From Dictyophora rubrovolvata (taxonomy: Eukaryota; Basidiomycota; Agaricomycetes; Phallales; Phallaceae), in assembly GCA_029959195.1 (NCBI GenBank), contig CP114119.1:1178001-1242000 (forward strand): 64,000 bases of DNA, in the 5' to 3' direction. The notes under the pieces are model-generated. The model searched no databases and was not told the origin of the DNA. It worked only from the letters and a program-made list of their open reading frames with translations. The first letter of the stretch is position 1. Each line of letters begins with the position of its first letter. This document shows positions 25,381-36,764 of this stretch, in pieces. The position numbers were made by a program, and so were the translations under genes.

Positions 25381-26957
25381 TCGGATATGGAAAGCAGTTC
25401 TGAAGAAGGAGAAATTAGAAGGAAAAAGTCAAAAGTCAAAACGGCACTTACCAACGAACAAGATGCGTGGATGATGGAAAATCCAAACAAAGAAATAAAT
25501 CTCCAAACCAAAGGAAAACATAAAGAGAAATTCAAAACAAATAAAAATGAAGATAACTCACCAAAAGAAGCTCGAGCTCTTTTATGATAAGAGCCAGCGG
25601 TTCTGCGTGGATAAATGACGAAGACACGAACGAACCTATAAATAAATTTCAAAATCAAAAATCATCAGAAACTAAATTAAAGAAGTGGAATGCAATACGA
25701 ACCAGAAATACGTTCAAAGACGCACCTTATTCAAAGAAACAATTGAACATCGAAAGCACAGGTAGTCATGACAAAGATCTTCACCTAGAAAAGCGAGATG
25801 GGATGTGGAGAAACTTGACGACTGTTCAGCCAGTCAATATTTACCTCAAAGAAGGAGGTGAAAATGCTAACTCACCAAAACACCTTCTGTGGCCCATGCA
25901 ATGGACGAAAGCGCCCTCCTGGGGTATAGAACGAGGTAAACATCAAACACAAACATCAAACAATGTGCGGAAAGACCTAAAAATGATTGAGCATATCGAA
26001 TCTAGTTTTAAATTCGCCATTCCAAAAGAATTCAAACTTACCAGCTTTCCGGACGATGTTCCAAGGACTGTACAAGGTGGTGGGAACATAGGGGGTAGCT
26101 CTATAGGCAAAGACAGGAAAAGCAAATTCTCTGGAATGAAGAATCAGATGTGGAACATTGATCTAAAGCAAGAAACAGCTTCAGATACGACAATAGAACA
26201 ATTTGAGAAAGTCGACGTACCTTCAGAACCAAAGGAACACCTGGAATCCAACGACGTTATTCCAAGGAAAGGACAAGACAGCCCTACTGACTCCTGGGTC
26301 AGTGACAGCGAAAGCGGCAATTACGACGATCCAAAAAAGACACAGACGGCCATGAAAACAATTGAGCCAAGTCTTCTAAAGATAAACGAAGGAAAATATA
26401 AGAAAAACTCACCGTCAAAGCCAAGCATTCGCGCAGAAACGGCAAACCACATCGAAAAAGGAAGGAAGGATGGGTTCAGCCTTCAAATAATGATTGCGGG
26501 GCAAAATGTTGAAGAAACAACAGAAAACAAGAATGACAATGAAGGTATCAATAAGGACCAACAATTGATGAAGAAATATATGGAAAATAAAAGCATCAGC
26601 GATGAGAATAAATTCAACAAGAGAGCAGACACACCTAAGGACCAAAAACAAATTGTGTCTCTAAACAACGACAAGTTTCTGCTTCAAACTATAGATGAAG
26701 AACTAAAAATCAAGCTTTTAAAAATGAATGAAAGCGAACGTACCAACGTCCTGAATGCAGCCAGCGCGTTGACAATGATGAAAGAAGGAGAAAGAGAGTA
26801 TGTCGCAAAATGTCACGCGACAACAGCTGAATCACTTAGCACGAAAGGTAAAGGAAAAGAAATAAAAATATTTCTCCACAAAAAAATGAAGAAGAAATTG
26901 AAGAAGAAGAAAGAGATCTTATTAAAGAAAACGACTTACAAGGATGGAGTCATTTGA
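25381..26957 (+). other. Long charged open spacer within Gypsy-1 pol
   Basis: Between the integrase core and the GPY/F-type tail lies about 1.5 kb that is almost entirely open in one frame (a 457-codon ORF covers 25584-26957). The product would be rich in lysine, glutamate, asparagine and serine with no recognised domain; it ends in a lysine run (KKMKKKLKKKKEILLKK). Gypsy integrases normally have only a short linker here. It could be a tether or nuclear-targeting extension of integrase, or captured sequence. Function is unknown. Confidence 0.6.
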
Positions 26958-27746
26958 CAGACAAACAAGTCGAAAGATTCACGGCGAATAGAGCGCGAGC
27001 TCGAGACGCGTTAATTCTCGGACAAGTGTTCCAACGAAAATATTATAACAAACGTCGAGGAACGCTCGAGTTTAACGTTGGAGACAAGGTCTTAATAAAT
27101 CAAAGAAAAACAAATCTGTTAAGAAACATCAAAGGACGAGGAGATAAGCTATTAATTCTCTACAACGGGCCGTTTGAAATAATGGAGAAGATCAGCAAAG
27201 TTGTGTATCGACTAAGAATGCCTGCATCCTATGGAATGCATCCTGTTCTTAATATTATGCATTTAGAACCTTATTTGGAATCACCAGAGGAATTTGGAGA
27301 AAGACCTCAAAAGAAACTCATAAGAAAAGACTTTGAAGAATTACCAGAATTCGAGGTCAAGAAGATTCTGGATGAGTGATTTTTGTGAATAAGAAATAAC
27401 AAGAGACAAAAATTATTTCTTACTTGGTTTATTGGATACAGACTGGAATACGATGAATGGCTTACTAAAAATCAGTTAAAGAATGCGCCAGAAATTTTAA
27501 GGAGTTGGGATAAACAAAGGCAATAACAGAAAAGCCGAGTATATGCATATAATACGCGTGAACCAGACAAAGTCGACTCACCCCTCTTCCACCTAAACAC
27601 TCAACTACAGCATGGATCAACTGATTGGTTACAATCTCACCTTCCCAGCAATCTCTCTGAAGGAGGAAACAATTCAGCTTGCCATAACCATTCCCAGCTT
27701 TAAAGAGAAATTGCTTATGAGTCATTACTTACAGTTCCCGGCTCTA

Positions 27747-28403
27747 TGTCACACCCCGCATGACCCATAGTCCAAATCTGGACATGTCCGAACTCTGTAC
27801 TCTATTCCGTCCCACTTCCCGAACTCCGTACTCCACATTCTTGTCTGTACCCCATATCACAGAATTTCCTTATGGGGAATTCTGTCCCGCACACTTAGCA
27901 ACAAGGTACTTAGATTATAATATCATCATCTTGGCTTGCACTAGTCAATTCCCACTTTCCCTTATTTGTCACTATCTCCATTTACATAGTTCTGCTCCCT
28001 CCTGTATTTAAACCCCTGCTCCCTCAGCTGTGGATCCTCAGTCTGAATATAATCAGTTTAATCAGTTACTCTCTCATCTCTAGTCCATCTTGTACTCTTA
28101 ATCCGTATTGCGTAGTTGGCTTGGACTTAACATTTGAGTCAACTCGTACTTATCATTCACGTCGTCTTCGACGACATGGACTTGTACTCCGTCGTCATAT
28201 CACACATCGTCGGACTTGTACATACTTGCGTACTTCCTTGTATTCCGAAATTGAGGGATATCATAAGCTGGGCGAGTGGGCGCAACATATAAGTTGAAGC
28301 CAAGTCCCTCACCCTGTACTTCAGTACTCCGTCTCCCGTCTGACCCCGTGGTCCGGACTTCTTCGGAACTATCCAGAATAACTTCGGGCCACCATATGTA
28401 ACA
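27747..28403 (+). mobile_element. Solo LTR of family B inside Gypsy-1
   Basis: The 657-base LTR opens TGTCACACCCCGC and closes CATATGTAACA. The target duplication CTCTA is exact on both sides (27742-27746 and 28404-28408). It holds no coding sequence; TATTTAAACCCC near 28008 may be its TATA region. It is the innermost and so youngest insertion of the left stack. Confidence 0.9.
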
Positions 28404-28438
28404 CTCTAAACGAGAACTACGAAGCTTGCGTATCTATC

Positions 28439-29071
28439 ATGCTTAGACCAAAATCTATTTTTCCACCTTCCAACCAAATCATCATAGACACCATTCCATC
28501 TCAATCACCTTTCGTCATCACTCCCAATTCTTCTCCCATCGAAACTCTTCAAACTTCTCCAAATATATTGGATTCTTCATCTATGGAGACCGAAAACCAT
28601 GCTGGTTCCCTCTTTTCCAAACAACTAACCAACAATCCCATTCCTCCTTCTCCAGTCTATCAGCTGACTTCACCTGTATTCACACATGACTCTCCTGAAC
28701 CTGAAAGTCCTGAGAACACTCCTATTATTATTACTCCTCCTTACAGTCCAACAACATCTGCGCTTGATCTCGACTCTTACCAAGCTTACGAAGATGTTTT
28801 TATTTCACCACCTCTTATTAGACAACAGGAGAAGGAAGAAAAACAAATATCAACAATTTGGATTTGGCAAGCAAACAGGGCTTTTGTGATTCAAGAAGCA
28901 GGCAATATTCACAGAACCTTCTTGCTCGTGGGAACCATCAAAAGGGAAAATCTGGAATGGTATGATGAAATTATGGAAGAACTCGATCCGGAAACTCAAA
29001 AATTATTTGAGCAAAATGTTTACATGCCAGACTCTGTGAAAAAATACTTCAAAAGCTACCTTGACCTTTAA
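28439..29071 (+). other. Extra ORF at the 3' end of Gypsy-1
   Basis: A 210-codon ORF lies between the family B insertion and the polypurine tract. The first 125 residues are rich in serine, proline and threonine; the last 75 (ISTIWIWQANRAFVIQEAG onward) look folded. I do not recognise it. It may be an accessory protein of this Gypsy lineage. Confidence 0.5.
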
Positions 29072-29144
29072 ACTGCTTTTATCTTTTCCAAACATCTCTC
29101 AATTCTTCATTCATTTTTTCAACATCGTGACTCTTTTCTGCAAA

Positions 29145-29168
29145 AGAATTAGAAAAGAGGGGGGATTC
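29145..29168 (+). promoter_or_regulatory. Polypurine tract of Gypsy-1
   Basis: A purine run (AGAAAAGAGGGGGG) sits directly before the 3' LTR, where plus-strand priming occurs in LTR retrotransposons. Confidence 0.75.
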
Positions 29169-29831
29169 TGTTATGTAACCACTTCACCTCTCTCACCAAA
29201 AACACGAAGATAATGTTTCTGACAACAAAACCGGAAAAAACACAATAGAAAATCAGCAAAACCAAATTAACTCAGACTTCTACACTTTTTGTCTTTCACT
29301 TCTACTTCTTTTCCAATCCTTTTTGCTGATAATATCATACACGATACAATCGGGAAAAACACTTTAACCAAAGGAAAATAGTAGGAAAAAGGTTACATTT
29401 ATTCAGGCTCATCTATTTTTCCTTTGTTATTATTTACATCATTATTGTATCATGTATTGCATCATTACGATGCAACAAGTAGAATTAGTTTAGCCCTAAA
29501 CATGTATAAAAAGGGCTCTAAAAAGCATGTATCTAGCATCCTTTTATTGCAACAGACACACAGTGTTAGCTAATACAGCTTATTAAACAATAAAAGGGTC
29601 ACATTAGTTTCTTGTGCTCTCAAACCTCTTATCTAATACTATCTGAGACTTGTCCACAAGTCTCACTCTAATACTACATTTACTCACTAACAGTTATATA
29701 GATTGAGAACTCTCTAAAGAAGATCAGATATTCTTGGCCTACCTTTCGTTAGCAACGAATCTAGACAAACACTTAACAAGTAATTGTGCGTGATTCTATT
29801 TGATTACCACACATCAAGGAGTTACATAACA
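29169..29831 (+). repeat. 3' LTR of Gypsy-1
   Basis: The repeat has the same length and ends as the 5' LTR. By eye about 27 of 663 positions differ, and every difference I noted is a transition. The flanking GTCTT pairs with ATCTT before the 5' LTR. Confidence 0.92.
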
Positions 29832-31066
29832 GTCTTCCTAGGACTTACAGTAAGCCGCGGATAGACCTTTGGTATATATTCTAGTTCTAAACCGCACATG
29901 AGATTATCTATGACAGTCGTAGGTCCTTGTATGTGCTTTCCCTTTGTTCTTGTTGCCTCATGTCTGCCACATGGCAAACTGACCCTGCATACACTCATGA
30001 TACTCACGAATTGTTATGACATGTATACGTTCTCAAGTTCATTATCTATTTCGAACTGAGATTCAAACCTCTAGTGTACTTGTATATAAAGCCTTCTATA
30101 CTTCGTAGCTAGACTTCTCTTCAGACTTAATATCAAACCTAGTTCGATATCTCAATATAGTCTTCATTTCCCAATAGTGCTTCTGTCATTTCCAAACACT
30201 TTAAATCTAAACCGTCCGTAGCGACAACGCTGTTCTGGCGTTAGATCCGCTACTTCTTCCATCTCTTGTTCTTCTGCTTTCTAGTCGACAATCTATTCTA
30301 CCAGATCGTTTTAGACTTCTTAGAGCTTCAGCTCAACGATATTCTTCGACAACTTGAAGATCCCGAATGATGTCAAGACAAGTAGAGCCAACGTCCAGAG
30401 GACTGTCGTGGTACAACCCACTCAGGTTGAGACCGCGCTCTACGACATTACGGTGACATTTGTATTATCATTAAATACGATTATTAACGTTTATACATTC
30501 ATTGCCAATACCCGAGAATCAGCACTTAACACTAGAGGAGGGATCCCTAAGTTTGTTCTCTTAGGATCCCCTCCCTCTAGGTGAGTTAGTTAGTATTTAT
30601 CCAATATAGTCTCTTAGGATCCCCTCCCTCTAGTCTGAGTGAGTAGCTGTCAGGGCTACTCACTCAGACTAGAGGGAGGGGATCCTAAGAGATTATATTT
30701 TGGGAAAAATACTAACTCACCTAGAGGGAGGGGATCCTAAGAGAACAAACTTAGGGATCCCTCCTCTAGGGCTACTAACTATATACTATGAAAAATGATG
30801 AAGGTTGTATATGATCCTTGGTTCATGGACTGGGCACAGATACAGGCCAGTCCCAGACTTTAGCCAGGGCCTAGGCCATGGTGCTGATGGGAATGGACAC
30901 TCAGTGCCTACTCAAGAGAGAAAACAGAAAAGGGAGATAATGGGGAAAATGAGGAGCAGAATATAATATGAGAAACATGAGGATAAATAAAATAAACAAG
31001 GACTGATGATAACTGTAGAGAAATAAGGAGATGGTGCTAGCATACCCTGACAGTTTTGTGCATAAC

Positions 31067-31354
31067 TGTAACAGTTGGGAATAAGGGCCTATAGTTCTCT
31101 AGGCCCCAGGGGCATGCAATTTCCCTTAATCCCCAGTTTACTAGTAGAGTAGCTTTGGTGTGTATCACAGCATGACATTTAAGTGCCTGTCACACTTGTA
31201 GAGTGGTGTGACCCAGTAGTTACATTATCTTTTACTACCCACTACACTGCATGTCATTTACTATTAGCTATATTTGGCAATAGAAAGGAATTCTATGTAT
31301 TTGTGAGAATTAAGGATTTAATAAGCCCTATAGGTCTATTATAAAACTGTTACA
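31067..31354 (+). mobile_element. Solo LTR of family E
   Basis: The 288-base sequence opens TGTAACAGTT and closes AACTGTTACA, an inverted terminal repeat. It matches the copies at 38052 and 48209 in reverse orientation. No target duplication is visible. Almost all CpG sites seen in the 38052 copy are TG or CA here. Confidence 0.7.
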
Positions 31355-31412
31355 CATGAGTTGCCCAACATTGACTGAAGTCTGGTAAATATCAGTAATA
31401 TTGGGAACTTAA

Positions 31413-31644
31413 CAGTTTACAGCAATTTGCAGTAGAGTTTGCACTCAAACACCCTCTAAACTGCATTTTTCTAACTAAACAGCTGATTCAAAAATAGGGC
31501 TCAATTAGTAGAAAAAATTCATAAAATAAATACCTATTTTTTCTACTAATTGAGCCCTATTTTTGAGTCAACTGTTTGGTCAGAAAAACCCACTTTAGGG
31601 GATGCTTGAGTGTAAACTCTACTGCAAACTGCTGTAAATTACTG
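31413..31644. mobile_element. Foldback MITE with long inverted repeats
   Basis: About 100 bases on each side of a short AT-rich loop (near 31530) are inverted copies of each other. The inner arms (ATAGGGCTCAATTAGTAGAA and its complement) are perfect; the outer arms have scattered differences. The ends read CAGTTTACAGC and GCTGTAAATTACTG. There is no coding sequence. This is a non-autonomous DNA transposon; the family that moved it is unknown. Confidence 0.75.
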
Positions 31645-31766
31645 GACCTTACTTATGCAAGTATTGGATGTTGATGTAAATACTGTTACACAAGTCACTG
31701 ACACATAAATTGTGGTGGGTACATCACAACTGCCTCTACTTGTCTAGGCATGCTTTCAATTAAATC

Positions 31767-31983
31767 TCAACAAACTCTAACTTCTATTCCAGACCAAACT
31801 TCTAAAACTCTTTCCTGGAGTCTATATATACTGTCATACTGGGAAAGCCACTGTTTTACAATACTCCAAATGTGTTCTATCAGATTCAGGTCCAGTGATT
31901 GTGGGGGCCATTTCATAACGTTAATTCTATTATCTTCAAAACAATCTTTGGCTTTTCTGGAGGCGTGTTTTGGATCACCTGCT
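31767..31983 (-). pseudogene. Tc1/mariner transposase, C-terminal fragment
   Basis: The minus strand encodes AGDPKHASRKAKDC followed by INVMKWPPQSLDLNLIEHIW, which match the NDPKHTS and AQSPDLNPIEHLW blocks of Tc1-type transposases. The last acidic residue of the catalytic triad is kept (IEH). The frame is open to a stop at 31767-31769. All of the N-terminal part is absent: the fragment is cut at 31984 by a family B LTR start. The gene cannot be active. Confidence 0.85.
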
Positions 31984-32188
31984 TGTCACACTCCACGTGT
32001 CCTGCAGTCCAAACCTGGACTACTCCAAACTCTGTACTACATGCCTTGCACTTCCCCTTAACTCCAAGTCCTGTATTTAATCTGTACTCCATATCAGACA
32101 CTTTCTTTAAGAGGATGTGTATCCTGGTCGCTTAGTAATAAGGTACCTTGTTATCATCTTGGCTCACACCAGCCTGTTCCTATCTTTC
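31984..32188 (+). mobile_element. Family B LTR fragment
   Basis: This is the first 200 bases of a family B LTR (TGTCACACTCC start). It shares the CTTAGTAATAAGGTACCT segment with other copies. It is cut by the end of the Helitron at about 32189. Confidence 0.7.
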
Positions 32189-32448
32189 CTTGTGTCCAAT
32201 GTGTGTCAAGCTGTGCATGTGTTCAAGGCTTAAATCTGAGTACATAAATTATAATAGAACTTCTTTATATACAACATTGACTGTTTTCTCATTATCTCTA
32301 TCTAATAAAACCTTGACCCTTCCCCAATTTGTACCATTTTCCATGTGAAAATACCACATATCTTAAATCAACTCCAACTGTTCCAAGAGATTGTCCTTGA
32401 GATTTTATTGATAGTCATGGCAAAGGCTAATTGAACTGGAAATTGACA

Positions 32449-35400
32449 TCAACAAAGGACAAAAGATAATTGAGTGCCTGAAGTGAGAGTAATCTGCAGT
32501 ATTAGTGCATAATTTCCTACTCCTGGTCCAGTAATAATCTTGACATGCAAAACCTTGTGACCCATATCAATCAAGTGCAATCTGGTTCTATTGCACAATC
32601 CCTGGCCAGGATCTAGATTCCTCAAAAATATCAGAGGGACTCCAGTCTTCACTTCAAGCTTGCTTGGGGGGTAAACCACTAAGAGAAATTGAAGTGAGAT
32701 AGTCAGTGGGATATGGAATGTCTTCATCTTGATTTCCAGAGTCATCATGTATACTATCAGCACTGTTATAGATCTGAGCATCACCTGGATATTGTTAAAC
32801 AGTGAGGTCATTAATATCATCCACTTCAGAGTTTCTAGGACAGAGGATTGCACACTCCAGATAAAATTGATCTAGTCTATTGTTGAAGTCTGGGTAGATC
32901 TCTGAAATCAAATTCTGAATTTCAAAGCCAGTACACATATCTGCAGGGATAGTGAGCATTTCATCAGGAGGTAAATTTCTGGTCTGGCCAATATCAAGGA
33001 GCCATTGAGCAAATTGTGCAGAGTGTGGATCATGAACCTCAACATGCATATTACATCTAAGATGCAAGATAGTGATATGTTGCCAAAGTGGAGATTGTTG
33101 AATACAGGCTTCAATAATAGAGTTTTTAGAGCCTTTCTCAACAACTGGAAGAGTCTGCTGAAAGTCACCTCCCCATGCAACTATGATTCCTCCAAAAGGG
33201 TTTATCTGGCTGATTGCAGAAGTCACACAAAGATCGATTGATGCATTCAATAATATGGCAATGTTGCATAAGATCTTCATCCCAGATAATGAAATTGGCT
33301 CTAGCTATCATCTTGGCTTTATCATCTGTCTTCCTCAAAGAACAGATAGATGTATCAGTGATTTCAGTGGGAATGCCAAATATATTATGAGAGGTTTGAC
33401 CACCAGCAAGTATGAGAGATGTGATACCCAAAGATGCAATACATAGGACAATAAGATCTCTGGCACGTAAAGCAGCTGTAAGAGTATTCCAAACAAAAGA
33501 TTTCCAGTACCTCCAGGACCATTAAGAAAGAATAATTTGCCCTATCCCTCAATAGCAGATGTTTGAATTGCTTCAAAGGCAGCACTCTGCTCTGGATTGA
33601 GAAGAGGATGGTTCTTCTCAAGAATAATATTCTGCTCCTGTGGATTATACATCTGTTCAGCGATATAGTGATTTGGATGAAGAATAGGATCCCAATCTGA
33701 GACAGGAAGTGGCATTTCTGAAAAATCATTCAAACATCAGTTGGAGTGTGCAAGAATCTGATTGAGTTTGTAAAGACCCAAGTCATAAATCTAATCTTCA
33801 GCAGGATCTGGAGTATTATAGTGATGAACTAATATATACTGAAGATCATCACAATGAACTGTTTGAAGTTATTCCATAAGTCATGAGACCTAGTGGGCTG
33901 AGAGAAGAGTAAAATTGTTGCAACATGATACTCAGTATTATCTTGGATTAGACCACATGCAAGACAGGCTGCTTGGAAAGTAGGATGGAGAATGCCATCA
34001 AAAGTATGAATCAATTCATAAGAAGTCATGCCATGAACTACTGTGAGGAGACATCGAAGATAATATCTCTCTCCAGCCAATAGGACTGACCCAATGAATA
34101 TGTCCAGTGGTTAGACCTTTCTGTCTGAAATTCCATTTTTTAAACTCCACTTTCCAAGTGTATTTCTCAGGAATCTCAATATAAAGAAACTGACACACAT
34201 ACTCATCCTATAGATTGAGCTTGAAGTAAGCAGTAAGCATGGTCACATCTATCTCACCCCATGCTACAATATCCTGAATATTATCATCCTCAGTAAAGGT
34301 CACAGTTTGTTCATTGTATAAGTGAACAGGTAGAAGAAGGACAGATGGTACCATATCATGAAGATCAAACTCCATAATATGCCAGAATGCTTCATGAGCA
34401 CTGACATAACGTGCTTGGAGATACTGTTGAATCTCATTGATAGAACATCCAAATCACATGGTAGTACGATTGTGGCCCTTGTAAATATATTTATGTATAT
34501 ACTTGATAGATTTGACATTAAATGTCAACTCAATATTGATATGACATTTAAAAAGAAGGAAAAGAAGCCAGCAATAGGCAACATAGCCATTATGAAGTGT
34601 ATGATTTCCATGTTGATGAGTATGACCATTATTGGGATGTGCATACTGGGGATATCCCTCTTCCTTGACACTGGTAGTATTATGAAATGGCTTATGGAAA
34701 TGCTTGCTACATCTTCCATTAACCATGCAAGGAGCATTAGGATTCATGTCACCACAAGCGCTATACATCATATACTTGGTAATCAAAGCATGAAGTCTAG
34801 GATGAGCTCATGAGTTGGGTATCTGAGCAGAAATGAGAGAATCAACATCTTCTGGAGTGTGGAATTTATGGTCTCTGTCCAACCATAACATCAAGTACAT
34901 ATGAGGAAGACCACATTTTTGGGATTCAATGATATAAATATAAATGCTAACCCTGCCAAGGATATGTTTCTTGGTAATAAGATAGAGAAGTGCCTTCATC
35001 TTCATTAAGAAAACATGATTAACCAAATCAGGTCTATCAGCATAGGTCTGACCCAGTTCTAAATTATTTATGATCTCTGGCCATTGAGTGTGTATCACCT
35101 GGTCCTTTTGATCTGACAACTGTGAATGAATTTTGAAGTTTCAAATGCATATAACATGAACCACCCGTGAATGTTGCAGGAAGGATGAATTTTCAGCCAA
35201 GATCAGCAGCAGATAGTGTTCCATCATCAGCAAAGAAAGTCTCCTCAACTGTCCTATAAAGATCAGCCCTACATTTTCCCTGATTTCTTCTAAAATAGTC
35301 AAGATGCTGTTCCTCAGCAGCAGCCCATCCATCTATGATAAACTGCATAAACAGTTTACCTAAGAGAAAGAGTTTGCAAGTCTCATCTAGACATTGATGA

Positions 35401-36764
35401 ATGTAATATGCCAAATATTTGATCAGTGATAACTGGTTTGTATGATTTTCAGCATTCCAATATTGAATATTAGGATGCTACCCCAGTTCACCATGAGGGA
35501 ATAAAAGGACATAGTGAAGAGGCATATAAAGAGCATGAAGAGATGAGATAGAAAAAAACTCTCCAGTAGTTCTTTACATAGTAACCTCACAAGGACGGAT
35601 TATTGTGACATTATCAGGAATAAGAGCAGCAATTTCATCTCCAGTGGGCATATTATGAGTATGATGATCAGTCTGAGGATCATACAATAGAAAGAGGTGA
35701 ATCATGCCATTATTACCACTTTCATGTATGTGCTGATATGCAGTTTTGTATTGCTGGACAATAAGGATTATGTGCTTCTACTATCATATTCTGCAAAGCA
35801 TGCATGACGGTTGCACAAGTACCCATATTTCAACCAGTGCAAGTCTGATGAGCCACCTGAGCATCGTAAATATAAAGCTGAGCATAAATGGCATCTTGTG
35901 GATTGTCATCATGTGGAAAGAATGGATAATAACTGTGATACAAAGCTCCTTGTAAATTAAGCACATATAGTCCATGTCCATCCAATACTCTACGATCAAA
36001 GTCAGCTTGCAAAGAGGTAAAAGCAAGAGCAGCATTATATTGACAAATATGCTGTCTAAAATGTTTTAGCAATTACCAAAAAGAAAATTATTTGCCATTG
36101 ATTTACTAAGAAGCTCCATATGCCAATGTAATGCTCTACAAAATCAACATAAAACATTCATAGGACCACAGTCAAATCTGGAAACATTATCTTGAACATT
36201 TCCACATGCAGCCAGCTCATGAATTCAGAACTGATCTCAAGTATAATTTTCAGGTAAGGGTGCTGGAATAGGTTGAGTGGGTAAATGTAAAGGACATTGG
36301 ATAGGAAGTGCAGGTGCAGGAGGTGCAGGAGGAACAGGAGCAGGAGGTGCAGGAGTAGGAGGTGCAGGAGGTACAGGTACAGGAGGAAGAGAAGGATGTT
36401 CATGTCCATGACTGGGCCCAGCTATGGCATTAATATGAGGAGCTAGTGGCATTTGCCTACCACTACCTCTACCCCAACTTGCATTCATAGCTAACATTGC
36501 AGCATCAGCTGCTGCATGTAGCTATGCTATCCCTGCTATCCCTGCAGATCCAACAACAACAGGCATAGGAGCAGGATGATTGGCTGGTGGTAGTTGAGCA
36601 TGAATCTGAGCTACCTGTGCACATAGGGTAGGCTCTAAGAAAGGATCTCCATCAGGGTTGTGTGGCTCAGGGGCAGAGGGTTGTGAAGGAAAAGGAGGTG
36701 GGAGAGGAGGTTGATAATCCCAAACATCTACAGTTCGCTCACATCTCTCAGTGGCAGGGGTCAT
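32449..36764 (-). pseudogene. Helitron Rep-PIF1 helicase, decayed
   Basis: Reading along the minus strand from 36764: a proline-rich start (to about 36237); then a Helitron-like region with CMVNGRCSKHFHKPFHN and the two-tyrosine motif region KYIHKYIYKG (near 34480-34790); and the Rep stretch CGLPHMYLMLWLDRD (near 34900), in which the usual HUH histidine pair is lost. The PIF1 helicase follows: Walker A region LNGPGGTG (near 33510), AGGQTSHNIFGIPTEI (near 33390), and motif GGIIVAWGGDFQQTLPVV (near 33150). The frame changes several times and contains stops, so this is a pseudogene. Basidiomycete Helitrons usually encode one such protein of over 1,000 residues. Confidence 0.8.

Larger units (their letters stand above)
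18217..29831 (+). mobile_element. Ty3/Gypsy retrotransposon 'Gypsy-1' with both LTRs, broken
   Basis: This 11.6 kb element has two 663-base LTRs ending in a perfect 11-base inverted repeat (TGTTATGTAAC/GTTACATAACA). Its target duplication is ATCTT on the left and GTCTT on the right. Parts in order: gag (about 19049-21331) with a CCHC zinc knuckle near 21086-21127; aspartic protease with DSGAD near 21640; reverse transcriptase (about 22700-23500) with YIDD near 23140; RNase H (to about 24040); integrase zinc finger (near 24600) and core (about 24740-25130); a long charged spacer; and a GPY/F-type integrase tail (about 27000-27379). An extra ORF precedes the 3' LTR. A family B LTR has inserted near the 3' end. 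The coding region is broken by many breaks, so it is a fossil. The LTRs differ at about 4% of sites by my reading, implying moderate age. Confidence 0.92.
18049..30532 (+). mobile_element. Solo LTR of family D, split by Gypsy-1
   Basis: Family D LTR sequence runs 18049-18216 and resumes at 29832-30532. It opens with TGTCATGATC and closes with CACTTAACA. The target duplication CTAGA is present at both sides (18044-18048 and 30533-30537), inside a family C LTR. The interrupting sequence is the complete Gypsy-1 element. A second copy of D at 51201-52063 shows the uninterrupted order, which confirms the split. Confidence 0.85.
17760..31052. mobile_element. LTR family C pair enclosing the nested stack
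   Basis: A plus-strand family C LTR starts at 17760 with TGTCAGGG and is interrupted at 18049 by an LTR of family D. It resumes at 30533 and reaches 30647, where it meets a complete minus-strand C LTR (30648-31052) head to head. The outermost five bases are ATTTT on the left (17755-17759) and GTTTT on the right (31053-31057), one transition apart, so the palindromic pair may have entered as one unit (inference). The element is an old solo-LTR-like relic without genes. Confidence 0.65.

Noticed and set aside
30525-30780. CRISPR-like repeated GGATCCCCTCCCTCTAG units
   Set aside because: There are no regular spacers; the units are hairpin arms of family C LTRs, and the organism is a eukaryote.
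36240-36420. GCAGGAGGTGCAGGAGGA-type tandem repeat as a minisatellite
   Set aside because: It encodes a proline and alanine rich stretch at the start of the Helitron protein remnant and is too irregular to call a separate repeat.
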